The notes beneath the pieces were generated by a model, which saw nothing but the letters and a program-made list of their open reading frames with translations, did not search any database and had not been told where the DNA came from. 64,000 nucleotides of DNA from an uncultured Clostridia bacterium. Its GTDB lineage: Bacteria; Bacillota; Clostridia; Lachnospirales; CAG-274. Location of the stretch: assembly GCA_944376805.1 (NCBI GenBank), contig CALWDX010000006.1:30020-94019 (forward strand), read 5' to 3'. Both the position numbers and the translations under genes were made by a program. Below are positions 18,308 through 25,531 of this stretch, in pieces; positions within the stretch are counted from its first letter, which is position 1; the number at the start of each line of letters is the position of its first letter.

Positions 18308-19765
18308 TTGGTAATTAATATTTCAAATTTAACTTTTTGTTATGATGGTGGTTTTGAAAATGTTTTTGAAAATTTAAATATATCAATTGATACTGATTGG
18401 CGAATAGGGCTTGTTGGTAGAAATGGTAAGGGAAAAACAACATTATTAAAATTACTAATGAATGAGTATGAATATGTGGGTAAAATTAATTCTTCAGTCA
18501 ATTTTCAATATTTTCCATTTAGTGTTAAAAATAAAGAACTAAATACAATAGATGTATTATTAGAAATAAATAATGAAGTTTATGAATGGGAAATATTAAG
18601 AGAATTTTCTTATTTGGATTTAGATGAAGATATATTGTATAGAAAATTCAATACTTTATCTAATGGAGAACAAACAAAAGTTTTACTATGTATATTATTT
18701 TTAAAAGAAAATGGATTTTTATTGATAGATGAACCTACTAATCATTTAGATATAGAGGGAAGACAAGTTGTAGCTAATTATTTAAAGAGAAAAAAAGGTT
18801 TTATATTAGTCTCACATGATAGAGAGTTTTTAGATGAAAGTGTAAACTATATATTATCTATTAATAAAAATAATGTAGAATTACAAAAAGGTAATTATTC
18901 ATCTTATGAGTATAACAAAAATTTAGTAGATAATTTTGAAATAAAGAAAAATGAAAAAATTAAAAAAGATGTAAAACGTTTAGAAACTTCTAAAAGAAAT
19001 ATTGCTAATTGGTCGGATAAAGTAGAAGCTAGTAAAAAAGGAGCTTTTGATAAAGGTTTTATTGGACATAAAGCTGCTAAAATGATGCAACGCTCTAAAA
19101 ATGTAGAAAAAAGAATTGATAAATATATTGAAGAAAAAAGTAGTTTACTTAAAAATATTGATATATCAGAAGATTTAAAAATACATTGTTTAGATTATTA
19201 TAAGCAACAACTAATAAAATTAGAGAATATAGATATTATTTATAATAATAAAAAGATTTTAGAAAATATAAGTTTTACAGTTAATAATGGTGATAGGATA
19301 TTTTTAAAGGGTAAAAACGGAACAGGAAAAAGTAGTATATTAAAACTTATACTACAAGAAAATGTTAATTATAATGGTATTTTAAATATAGGGAACAATT
19401 TAAAAATATCTTATATTTTTCAAGATACTTCTATTTTAAAAGGTACTTTAAAAGAGTATATAAATAACAATAATATAGATGAAACATTGTTTAAAACAAT
19501 ACTTAGAAAATTAGATTTTTCTAGGGATATGTTTGATAAAAGATTGGAAAGTTATAGTGAAGGACAAAAGAAAAAAGTTCTAATTTCTAAAAGTTTATCT
19601 GAACAAGCACATTTATATATTTGGGACGAACCTTTAAATTATATAGATATACTTTCAAGAAAACAAATAGAAGATTTAATTTTAAAATATAAACCAACAA
19701 TTATTTTTGTTGAACATGATATAAAGTTTATTGAAAATGTTGCAACAAAAGTTATAAATTTGTAG
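18308..19765 (+). CDS. Lsa-type ABC-F ribosomal protection protein
   Basis: 485 residues with two ABC ATPase domains and no membrane segment. Domain 1 has Walker A GLVGRNGKGKTTLL, signature TLSNGEQTK and Walker B LLIDEPTNHLDIEGRQ; domain 2 has LKGKNGTGKSS, SYSEGQKKK and WDEPLNYID. The linker (about residues 210-300) is a basic coiled coil with KKGAFDKGFIGHKAAKMMQR, as in Lsa(A) and relatives, and the N-terminal FCYDGGFENVFENLNISIDT also follows that group. Known role: displacing lincosamide, streptogramin A or pleuromutilin drugs from the ribosome. Start TTG 18308 behind GGTGAT. Its own promoter, leader peptide and terminator make it a self-contained unit. The exact drug range cannot be predicted. 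Confidence 0.85.
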   Translation: MVINISNLTFCYDGGFENVFENLNISIDTDWRIGLVGRNGKGKTTLLKLLMNEYEYVGKINSSVNFQYFPFSVKNKELNTIDVLLEINNEVYEWEILREFSYLDLDEDILYRKFNTLSNGEQTKVLLCILFLKENGFLLIDEPTNHLDIEGRQVVANYLKRKKGFILVSHDREFLDESVNYILSINKNNVELQKGNYSSYEYNKNLVDNFEIKKNEKIKKDVKRLETSKRNIANWSDKVEASKKGAFDKGFIGHKAAKMMQRSKNVEKRIDKYIEEKSSLLKNIDISEDLKIHCLDYYKQQLIKLENIDIIYNNKKILENISFTVNNGDRIFLKGKNGTGKSSILKLILQENVNYNGILNIGNNLKISYIFQDTSILKGTLKEYINNNNIDETLFKTILRKLDFSRDMFDKRLESYSEGQKKKVLISKSLSEQAHLYIWDEPLNYIDILSRKQIEDLILKYKPTIIFVEHDIKFIENVATKVINL

Positions 19766-19766
19766 T

Positions 19767-19800
19767 AAAAGGGGTGTAGACTATGTCTATACCCCTTTTA
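19767..19800 (+). terminator. Terminator after the ABC-F gene
   Basis: AAAAGGGGTGTAGAC (19767-19781) pairs with GTCTATACCCCTTTT (19785-19799), 15 bp with one G-U, 3-nt loop; symmetric A/T flanks make it usable in both directions. Confidence 0.85.
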
Positions 19801-19848
19801 AAAATAACAATTATAATTTTATTTTAAATATAATTTTTTTATATTAAT

Positions 19849-20234
19849 TTATAATTCTTCCCATTCAATACATTTTGGTAAAGATTTTGTTTCAAAAAAT
19901 TCTTTTATACCTTGTATAGCTAATTCAAATGTTATTATTGAATAATTTATTATTTATATTTCTGTGCTTCCATTGTCAGTATAAAAAATAGTAATATCTT
20001 CATCATTATTAAAAAATGGTGTGTTATTGATAGAAATATAACCAGCATCATTTTCTTCATAAAAATAACTTAAAGAAGCATAATTATTTTTTACACTTAC
20101 TATCATAAATGGAAATTCTGTTTCAATAGATATTATAAACTCATTAAATCCATTTTAATTTTTTTCATTTAAAATTTCTTTATATCATTAAAATTGTTAC
20201 AATTAATATAACCTTTAAAATGCTCTATTATCAT
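19849..20234 (-). pseudogene. Degraded Imm1-like immunity protein gene
   Basis: Reading the minus strand from ATG at 20234, the sequence begins MIIEHFKGYINCNNF, loses frame near 20165-20150, then runs NGFNEFIISIETEFPFMIV, SLSYFYEENDAGYISINN and DEDITIFYTDNGSTEI, meets an in-frame TAA near 19950, and ends with ELAIQGIKEFF...LPKCIEWEEL. The closing (F..G..P..I.WEE) pattern and the beta-rich body resemble Imm1-family immunity proteins of polymorphic toxin systems. At least one frameshift and one or more stops break it. No toxin gene is next to it. It lies between the ABC-F terminator and the lexA operon and may be carried in by transfer. Confidence 0.6.
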
Positions 20235-20236
20235 TT

Positions 20237-20887
20237 TTATATCTCTATATTGTGATAAGTATTATATAAAATTTTATAAAGTTCATAAGTTGCTAAAGCA
20301 TCAGATATTGCTCTATGTGGATTTTTATTTTCTATATTAAAATGTTTACATAAAAAAGCTAAATTATATCTTTTTAAGTTTGGAAATAGTTCTTTAGTAA
20401 GTTGTATTGTATCTAAACCAGAATTATTTACATTAAAGTTAAGATTTTTAGCATTGTATATTAAAAATTTCATATCAAAATTAGCATTGTGTATAACTAA
20501 AGGTAAATTATCTAAAAAGTTAATAAAGCCTTTAAAAATATCTTCTATAAAAGGACTATCTTTAACCATTTCATCAGTAATATTAATTTTATTAGATATA
20601 AAAGGTGGTATATTTATTTTAGGGTTTACAAGTGTATCAAAAGTTTCTTTTATTTCATTATTTTCTACTTTAATAGCACCTATTTCTAGAATGTTGTTAT
20701 TAATATGTGATAGTCCAGTTGTTTCAAAATCTAATACAATATAATCTTTAAAATTTGGAGTAGTTAAACTATTAAAAACTATATTATCTTCATTAGATTT
20801 TTTTACTTTAGATTGATTATATACAAAATAATCAGTTTTAGTTAAATCAGACTTTTTAATTAAATGATTTAAAAATTCTTTATTCAT
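20237..20887 (-). CDS. DnaQ-family 3'-5' exonuclease
   Basis: 216 residues with a DEDDh exonuclease domain from about residue 45: YIVLDFETTGL (D, E), VIHNANFDMKFL (D) and PHRAISDALATYELY (H, D). Family members proofread DNA synthesis or trim RNA/DNA ends; this form is like the isolated PolC-type epsilon domain. The first 45 residues are a charged extension with no known motif. It starts two bases after the lexA stop, with AGGAG upstream of its ATG, so it is probably the second gene of a lexA operon, pointing to a DNA-damage role. The exact substrate is unknown. Confidence 0.82.
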   Translation of the reverse strand: MNKEFLNHLIKKSDLTKTDYFVYNQSKVKKSNEDNIVFNSLTTPNFKDYIVLDFETTGLSHINNNILEIGAIKVENNEIKETFDTLVNPKINIPPFISNKINITDEMVKDSPFIEDIFKGFINFLDNLPLVIHNANFDMKFLIYNAKNLNFNVNNSGLDTIQLTKELFPNLKRYNLAFLCKHFNIENKNPHRAISDALATYELYKILYNTYHNIEI

Positions 20888-20889
20888 AT

Positions 20890-21492
20890 TTAAAAACTCC
20901 TAAAAAGTCCTATTACTTTACCTAAAATAACAACATCTTTACATTTTATAGGTTCATATAAATCATTTTCAGGTTTTAAAATAATAGTATCATCTTCAAT
21001 AAAAAATCTTTTACAAGTTGTTTCATCATCTATTAAAGCAATTACTATATCACGATTATTAGCTGTAGATTGTTTATTAACTAAAACTAAATCACCATCA
21101 TATATACCAGCATTAATCATACTATCCCCAGATATTTTTAACATAAAAGCATCATTATTTTTTAAATATGTTATAGGGATAGGAAAATAGCTTTCTATAT
21201 ATTCTGTTGCAAAAGTAGGAACACCTGCTGAAACTTTACCAACTACTGGTACATCAACTAATTCATCATTATAGAAGTTTTTTTCTAAAATTTCAATATT
21301 TCTATTTTTAGATGGTTTTCTTCTAATATATCCTTTTTTTTCTAAATTTTCTAATTGAAGATGTACAGAGGAAGTAGAAGATATTCCACAGGCTTCACAT
21401 ATTTCTCTAATAGATGGAACCATACCACTTGATTTAACTTGAGTTTTAATGTAGTTTAATATAACTTGTTGTTTTTCTGTTAATGGTTGCAT
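20890..21492 (-). CDS. lexA: LexA repressor of the SOS response
   Basis: 200 residues. N-terminal winged helix (MQPLTEKQQVILNYI, PSIREICEACGISS), then the latent protease: cleavage site Ala89-Gly90 in GKVSAGVP, catalytic Ser124 in SGDSMINAG and Lys161 in ETTCKRFF. Role: represses DNA-damage genes and cuts itself when RecA filaments form. RBS AAAGGTG just upstream. I found no GAAC-N4-GTTC style SOS box in the 227 bases up to spoIIAA, so autoregulation through the usual Firmicute box is not visible here. Confidence 0.93.
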   Translation of the reverse strand: MQPLTEKQQVILNYIKTQVKSSGMVPSIREICEACGISSTSSVHLQLENLEKKGYIRRKPSKNRNIEILEKNFYNDELVDVPVVGKVSAGVPTFATEYIESYFPIPITYLKNNDAFMLKISGDSMINAGIYDGDLVLVNKQSTANNRDIVIALIDDETTCKRFFIEDDTIILKPENDLYEPIKCKDVVILGKVIGLFRSF

Positions 21493-21719
21493 TTTTCACC
21501 TTTCCTTTTAAAATTTTATTTTATTAAAATATATTATTAAATATTAATAGTTAAATTTATTAAGCAAATAAACTGTATAATATATAAACATTTTATCATT
21601 ATTTATCAAAAAGTAAAGTATTTTATTAAAAAAAGTAAAACTAATGTGTTTGATTTAAGTTGATAAATGTATATATATTAAGTTATTATATATGTATATA
21701 AAACTAAGGAGGAAAAATA

Positions 21720-22055
21720 ATGAAAATAGAATGTAAAAAAATCAATAGAACACTATTAGTAAAGTTATATGGAGAAATAGACCATCATTATACAGAAGAT
21801 ATAAGAAATAAAGTTGATAGAGAATTTAATAAACAAAGTTGTCAAAATATTATTTTAGACTTTGAAAATGTTAATTTTATGGATAGCTCTGGTATAGGTA
21901 TGATTATAGGTAGATATAAGTTAACACAAGAAAAAGGAGGAAAAACTTTTGCATTTGGGTTAAAAGATAATGCAAAAAAAATTTTTGATATGTCAGGGCT
22001 TAATAAATTGATAACTTGTTTTAATAATGAAAATGAAGCTATAGCCAACATATAG
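21720..22055 (+). CDS. spoIIAA: Anti-sigma-F factor antagonist SpoIIAA
   Basis: 111 residues forming one STAS domain; FMDSSGIGMIIGRYKL contains the phosphorylation site (Ser56/Ser57). Role: unphosphorylated SpoIIAA releases sigma-F from SpoIIAB in the forespore. AAGGAGG eight bases before ATG. First gene of the three-gene spoIIA operon; the intergenic region upstream (21493-21719) is shared with divergent lexA and shows no clear sigma-H consensus by eye. Confidence 0.95.
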   Translation: MKIECKKINRTLLVKLYGEIDHHYTEDIRNKVDREFNKQSCQNIILDFENVNFMDSSGIGMIIGRYKLTQEKGGKTFAFGLKDNAKKIFDMSGLNKLITCFNNENEAIANI

Positions 22056-22069
22056 GAGGAGTATTAAAA

Positions 22070-22501
22070 ATGAAATATGATAATAAAATCAGTTTAATAT
22101 TAGATGCTAATTCTAAAAATGAAGCTTTTGCAAGGGTTAGTATATCAGCTTTTGCTACACAACTTGACCCTACACTTGAAGAATTAGATGATATAAAAAT
22201 GGCAGTATCAGAGGCAGTAACAAATGCAATAATTCATGGTTATGAAGGTATAGAAAATGGGCAAATATATATAAACTGTAAAATAGCAAAAGATGTCTTA
22301 TACATAGAAATAGAAGATAAAGGTAGAGGAATAGAAAATTTAGAAAAGGCTATGGAGCCACTTTATACATCAAAACCAGATATGGAGCGTTCAGGTATGG
22401 GATTTACAGTTATGGAAGCATTTATGGATAATATAGAAGTAATATCAGAAGTAGGTAAGGGGACTAAAATTTATTTAGAAAAGAAAATAATTAAAAACTA
22501 G
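22070..22501 (+). CDS. spoIIAB: Anti-sigma-F factor / serine kinase SpoIIAB
   Basis: 143 residues of a GHKL ATPase: MAVSEAVTNAIIHGYEG (N box), IEIEDKGRGIEN (G1) and ERSGMGFTVMEAFMD (G2 lid). Role: binds sigma-F and phosphorylates SpoIIAA. TAGGAGG upstream of its ATG; 14 bases separate it from spoIIAA, and its stop lies just before the sigF ribosome-binding site. Order and lengths match the standard spoIIA operon. Confidence 0.95.
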   Translation: MKYDNKISLILDANSKNEAFARVSISAFATQLDPTLEELDDIKMAVSEAVTNAIIHGYEGIENGQIYINCKIAKDVLYIEIEDKGRGIENLEKAMEPLYTSKPDMERSGMGFTVMEAFMDNIEVISEVGKGTKIYLEKKIIKN

Positions 22502-22518
22502 TGCAAGGAGGTTACCTT

Positions 22519-23238
22519 ATGAATGGTGATATATTAGAGTTGATAAAACTTGCACAAAACGGTGATGAAAAAGCAGTTGAAATTATTATTGAAGAAAATT
22601 CTGGTCTTATATGGAGTGTTGTAAGAAGATTTTTAAATAGAGGTTATGATGCTGAAGATTTATACCAAATAGGTTCAATAGGTCTTTTAAAATGTATAAA
22701 AAAATTTGACACTAATTATGAAGTTAAATTTTCTACATATGCTGTTCCTATGATTATGGGAGAAATAAAAAGATTTTTAAGAGATGATGGACTTATAAAA
22801 ATATCTAGACCTTTAAAAGAAATAGCTACTAAAGCTAAATATATGAGAGATGTTTTAACTAAAAAAAATGATGAAGAGCCTACTATTAATGAACTTGCAA
22901 TAGCTATAGATGTATCTGTTGAAGATTTAGTGTTAGCATTAGATGCAGATAGAGAAGTAGAATCTTTATATAGTACAGTTTATCAAAATGATGGTAAAAG
23001 TGTATATTTAATTGATAAATTAGAATTAAAAAATGATAGTCAAGAAAATATAGTTGATAATATTGTTTTAAAAGACATAATAGAAAATTTAGAACCAAGA
23101 GAAAGAGAAATTATAAATTTAAGATATTTTGAAGATAAAACACAAAGTCAAGTTGCCAAAATAATAGGAGTTTCACAAGTACAAGTTTCCAGAATAGAAA
23201 AAAAAGTATTAGCTAAAATAAGAGAAAAATTTGGTTAA
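22519..23238 (+). CDS. sigF: Sporulation sigma factor SigF
   Basis: Start at ATG 22519, eight bases after AAGGAGG; the GTG at 22501 precedes that site. 239 residues with sigma-70 regions 2 (DAEDLYQIGSIGLLKCIKKF), 3 and 4 (LEPREREIINLRYF, QVAKIIGVSQVQVSRIEKKV). Position directly after spoIIAB identifies it as sigma-F, the first forespore-specific sigma factor. Its activity is set by the two preceding proteins. No clear terminator follows within 200 bases. Confidence 0.95.
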   Translation: MNGDILELIKLAQNGDEKAVEIIIEENSGLIWSVVRRFLNRGYDAEDLYQIGSIGLLKCIKKFDTNYEVKFSTYAVPMIMGEIKRFLRDDGLIKISRPLKEIATKAKYMRDVLTKKNDEEPTINELAIAIDVSVEDLVLALDADREVESLYSTVYQNDGKSVYLIDKLELKNDSQENIVDNIVLKDIIENLEPREREIINLRYFEDKTQSQVAKIIGVSQVQVSRIEKKVLAKIREKFG

Positions 23239-23373
23239 AAATATAGCTAAATAAAATATATAAGTTAAGGTTAATTTTATTTTATTATAAAGTTATAATT
23301 AGTCAATTTAAACATATATTTTTTAATATGATGTACAAATTAAACAAATTTAAAATAACATATTAAATAATTG

Positions 23374-23402
23374 TTGACTTTTTAAAGTTAAAACAGTATA
23401 TT
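23374..23402 (+). promoter_or_regulatory. Promoter upstream of the small membrane protein gene
   Basis: TTGACT (23374-23379), 17 nt, TATATT (23397-23402). Confidence 0.55.
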
Positions 23403-23469
23403 TAATATAAATCAGTATTAATTATAAATTGATTTTGACTAAGCTAATAAGACAGCTGAGGTGAATTTT

Positions 23470-23961
23470 TTGAATAAGTTCTATGAACAATTTATAACAA
23501 AAGATTATGGAACATTACCTAATGCTATAAATATCATTAGTAAGGCTATTTTATTAATAGGTATCTTATTAATATCTATATTTTTTATAGGTGGTATTTT
23601 TATGGCTATACCTCTTTTTATTGCATTTGTATTAATAGAATTTTATTTGTCTAAAAATTTTCTAGAATATGAATACGAATATTATGATAAAGATATAACA
23701 ATATCTAAAATAATAGGTAAAAAAAGAAGAAAAGTAATAGGTAATATTGATGTTAAAAGTATATTAAAAGTATCTAATCTTAATAGCTTATCTAAAGATG
23801 AAAAAGTTATAAGATGTACTATAAAAGGTTTAAATCTTAAAGAAGTTGTTATTTTTGTTAATGACAAAACTGGTAAAAAAGTAGGTTATTTAGTTGGTTT
23901 AGATGATGAATTATTATCTATATTAAAAAAAGATAACCCTACATTATTTAATTATATTTAG
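23470..23961 (+). CDS. Small membrane protein, DUF6106-like
   Basis: Start at TTG 23470, six bases after GAGGTG; the GTG at 23461 is part of that site. 163 residues: a short cytosolic start MNKFYEQFITKDYG, two adjoining membrane helices at about residues 20-60, then a soluble beta-rich part with a basic KKRRKVIG stretch. It resembles the uncharacterised DUF6106 proteins of Clostridia (N-terminal FYEQ plus two helices), by memory of the pattern. No function is known. It has its own promoter and is not obviously part of the spoIIA operon. Confidence 0.65.
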   Translation: MNKFYEQFITKDYGTLPNAINIISKAILLIGILLISIFFIGGIFMAIPLFIAFVLIEFYLSKNFLEYEYEYYDKDITISKIIGKKRRKVIGNIDVKSILKVSNLNSLSKDEKVIRCTIKGLNLKEVVIFVNDKTGKKVGYLVGLDDELLSILKKDNPTLFNYI

Positions 23962-24007
23962 TAAAATAAAGCTTTTAGCTAACTTATATATTTTAGGAGG
24001 AAATAAA

Positions 24008-25129
24008 ATGGCAGGATTAAAACTTAAAAATATTGTAAAAAGATATGACAATGGCTTTGAAGCTGTTAAAAATTTTAATTTAGATATTGAAGATAGAGAA
24101 TTTATCGTTTTCGTAGGTCCATCTGGTTGTGGTAAATCTACTACACTTAGAATGATTGCTGGTCTTGAAGAAATTTCTAGTGGTGAATTATATATCGGTG
24201 ATAGAATTGTAAATGATGTTGCACCTAAAGATAGAAATATCGCAATGGTTTTCCAAAACTATGCCTTATATCCACATATGACAGTTTATGATAATATGGC
24301 TTTTGCTCTTAAAATTAGAAAAGTAGCTAAAGATGAAATTGATAAAAAAGTTAAAGCTGCTGCTGCTATATTAGATATTGAACATCTTTTAGATAGAAAA
24401 CCAAAAGCACTTTCTGGTGGTCAAAGACAAAGGGTTGCAATGGGTCGTGCTATCGTTCGTAGTCCAGAAGTATTCTTAATGGACGAACCGTTATCAAACC
24501 TTGATGCTAAACTTAGAGGTCAAATGCGTATTGAAATTGCTAAACTTTATCATGAACTTAATACAACATTTATCTATGTTACTCATGACCAAACAGAAGC
24601 TATGACACTTGGTACTAGAATTGTTGTTATGAAAGATGGTGTTATTCAACAAGTAGATTCTCCAAAAGAAATCTATGAAAATCCACAAAATATTTTCGTT
24701 GCTGGTTTCATTGGTATGCCTCAAATGAACTTCTTAGATGCAAATATTGTTGAAAAAAATGGTAAAGTATTAGTTAATGTTTTAGGTAAAGATATTGAAT
24801 TATCTGCTGAAAAACAAAATATATTAAAACAAGATGGTTACATAGGCAAAGAAGTTATTTTAGGTATTAGACCAGAAAATATTAAGTGTCTTATTAATAA
24901 TATTACAGCAGATGGTAATACAGTGTTTAAATCTAAAATTGAAGTTTATGAAAACTTAGGTGCTGAAACATATCTTCATATTGAAGAAAATAAAAAACAA
25001 ATCATTATTAAAACAGCTACTGTTGATAATGCACCAACAACTGGTGATATTGAATATATGTTTGACTTAAATAAAGTATATCTTTTTGATAAAGATACAG
25101 AAACAACTATTTTTAATAAAAAACAATAA
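24008..25129 (+). CDS. Sugar ABC transporter ATPase (UgpC/MsmK/MalK family)
   Basis: 373 residues. ATPase domain with GPSGCGKSTTLRMIAGLE, signature LSGGQRQRVAMGRA, Walker B FLMDEPLSNLDAKLR and THDQTEAM, followed by a C-terminal OB-type regulatory domain (about residues 240-373, including LGIRPENI). Role: energises import of sugars or glycerol-3-phosphate. No binding protein or permease is next to it, so it is probably a shared ATPase serving several sugar transporters, as MsmK and MsmX do. More C-ending codons than its neighbours (ATC, TTC, CGT) suggest high expression. Strong GGAGG and a clear terminator. Confidence 0.9.
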   Translation: MAGLKLKNIVKRYDNGFEAVKNFNLDIEDREFIVFVGPSGCGKSTTLRMIAGLEEISSGELYIGDRIVNDVAPKDRNIAMVFQNYALYPHMTVYDNMAFALKIRKVAKDEIDKKVKAAAAILDIEHLLDRKPKALSGGQRQRVAMGRAIVRSPEVFLMDEPLSNLDAKLRGQMRIEIAKLYHELNTTFIYVTHDQTEAMTLGTRIVVMKDGVIQQVDSPKEIYENPQNIFVAGFIGMPQMNFLDANIVEKNGKVLVNVLGKDIELSAEKQNILKQDGYIGKEVILGIRPENIKCLINNITADGNTVFKSKIEVYENLGAETYLHIEENKKQIIIKTATVDNAPTTGDIEYMFDLNKVYLFDKDTETTIFNKKQ

Positions 25130-25134
25130 TTTAA

Positions 25135-25162
25135 AAGGGTGTAGAAAAATCTACACCCTTAA
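25135..25162 (+). terminator. Terminator after the sugar ATPase gene
   Basis: AAGGGTGTAGA (25135-25145) pairs perfectly with TCTACACCCTT (25150-25160), 4-nt loop. Confidence 0.75.
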
Positions 25163-25217
25163 ATTATAGCTATAATTTACTTATTGATTAAAAATTGGAC
25201 AAAATGTTAAAAATATA

Positions 25218-25246
25218 TTGACAAATAATAGTAAATGTGATATAAT
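25218..25246 (+). promoter_or_regulatory. Perfect consensus promoter for rpoBC
   Basis: TTGACA (25218-25223), exactly 17 nt, TATAAT (25241-25246). Transcription should start near 25253. Confidence 0.85.
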
Positions 25247-25252
25247 TAAAAA

Positions 25253-25531
25253 ACGTATCAAAACATAAAAATATTAATATTTTCTTATTAATATTAGCTG
25301 TTTTTTATATAAAATTTAACTTTTAAAACGCTTTTTTGGTTATTTTATTAAATTAGAAAAGGATGTATTTATGTTATGTATTACAACCATTTAATCTAAA
25401 ATTTATAGTATTTTATTAGCCGAACACAATTTTTTTTAAATACTTAGTTTTCGGTGGTTTTTTGCGTTTTAAAGATAAAACTAATAACAAAGCTTTTTAG
25501 CTTAAAATATATTTAAGGAGTGTAGTGTGCC
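25253..25531 (+). promoter_or_regulatory. Structured leader of rpoBC mRNA with possible attenuators and leader peptide
   Basis: About 280 untranslated nt. Seen in order: a 10-bp AT hairpin (25270-25279/25286-25295) shortly before a TTTTTT run (25301-25306); an ORF MLCITTI at 25371-25394 with an AAAAGGA site 8 bases upstream; GCCGAA (25419-25424) pairing with TTCGGT (25450-25455) and a T-run at 25458-25463; and a perfect 10-bp inverted repeat TTTAAAACGC/GCGTTTTAAA at 25322-25331 and 25464-25473 that would close the whole central part. No known riboswitch or T-box motif was recognised. Confidence 0.5.

Noticed and set aside
25253..25531. T-box or known riboswitch in the rpoB leader
   Set aside because: No T-box sequence (AGGGTGGxACCGCG) or other class motif found; left as an unassigned leader.
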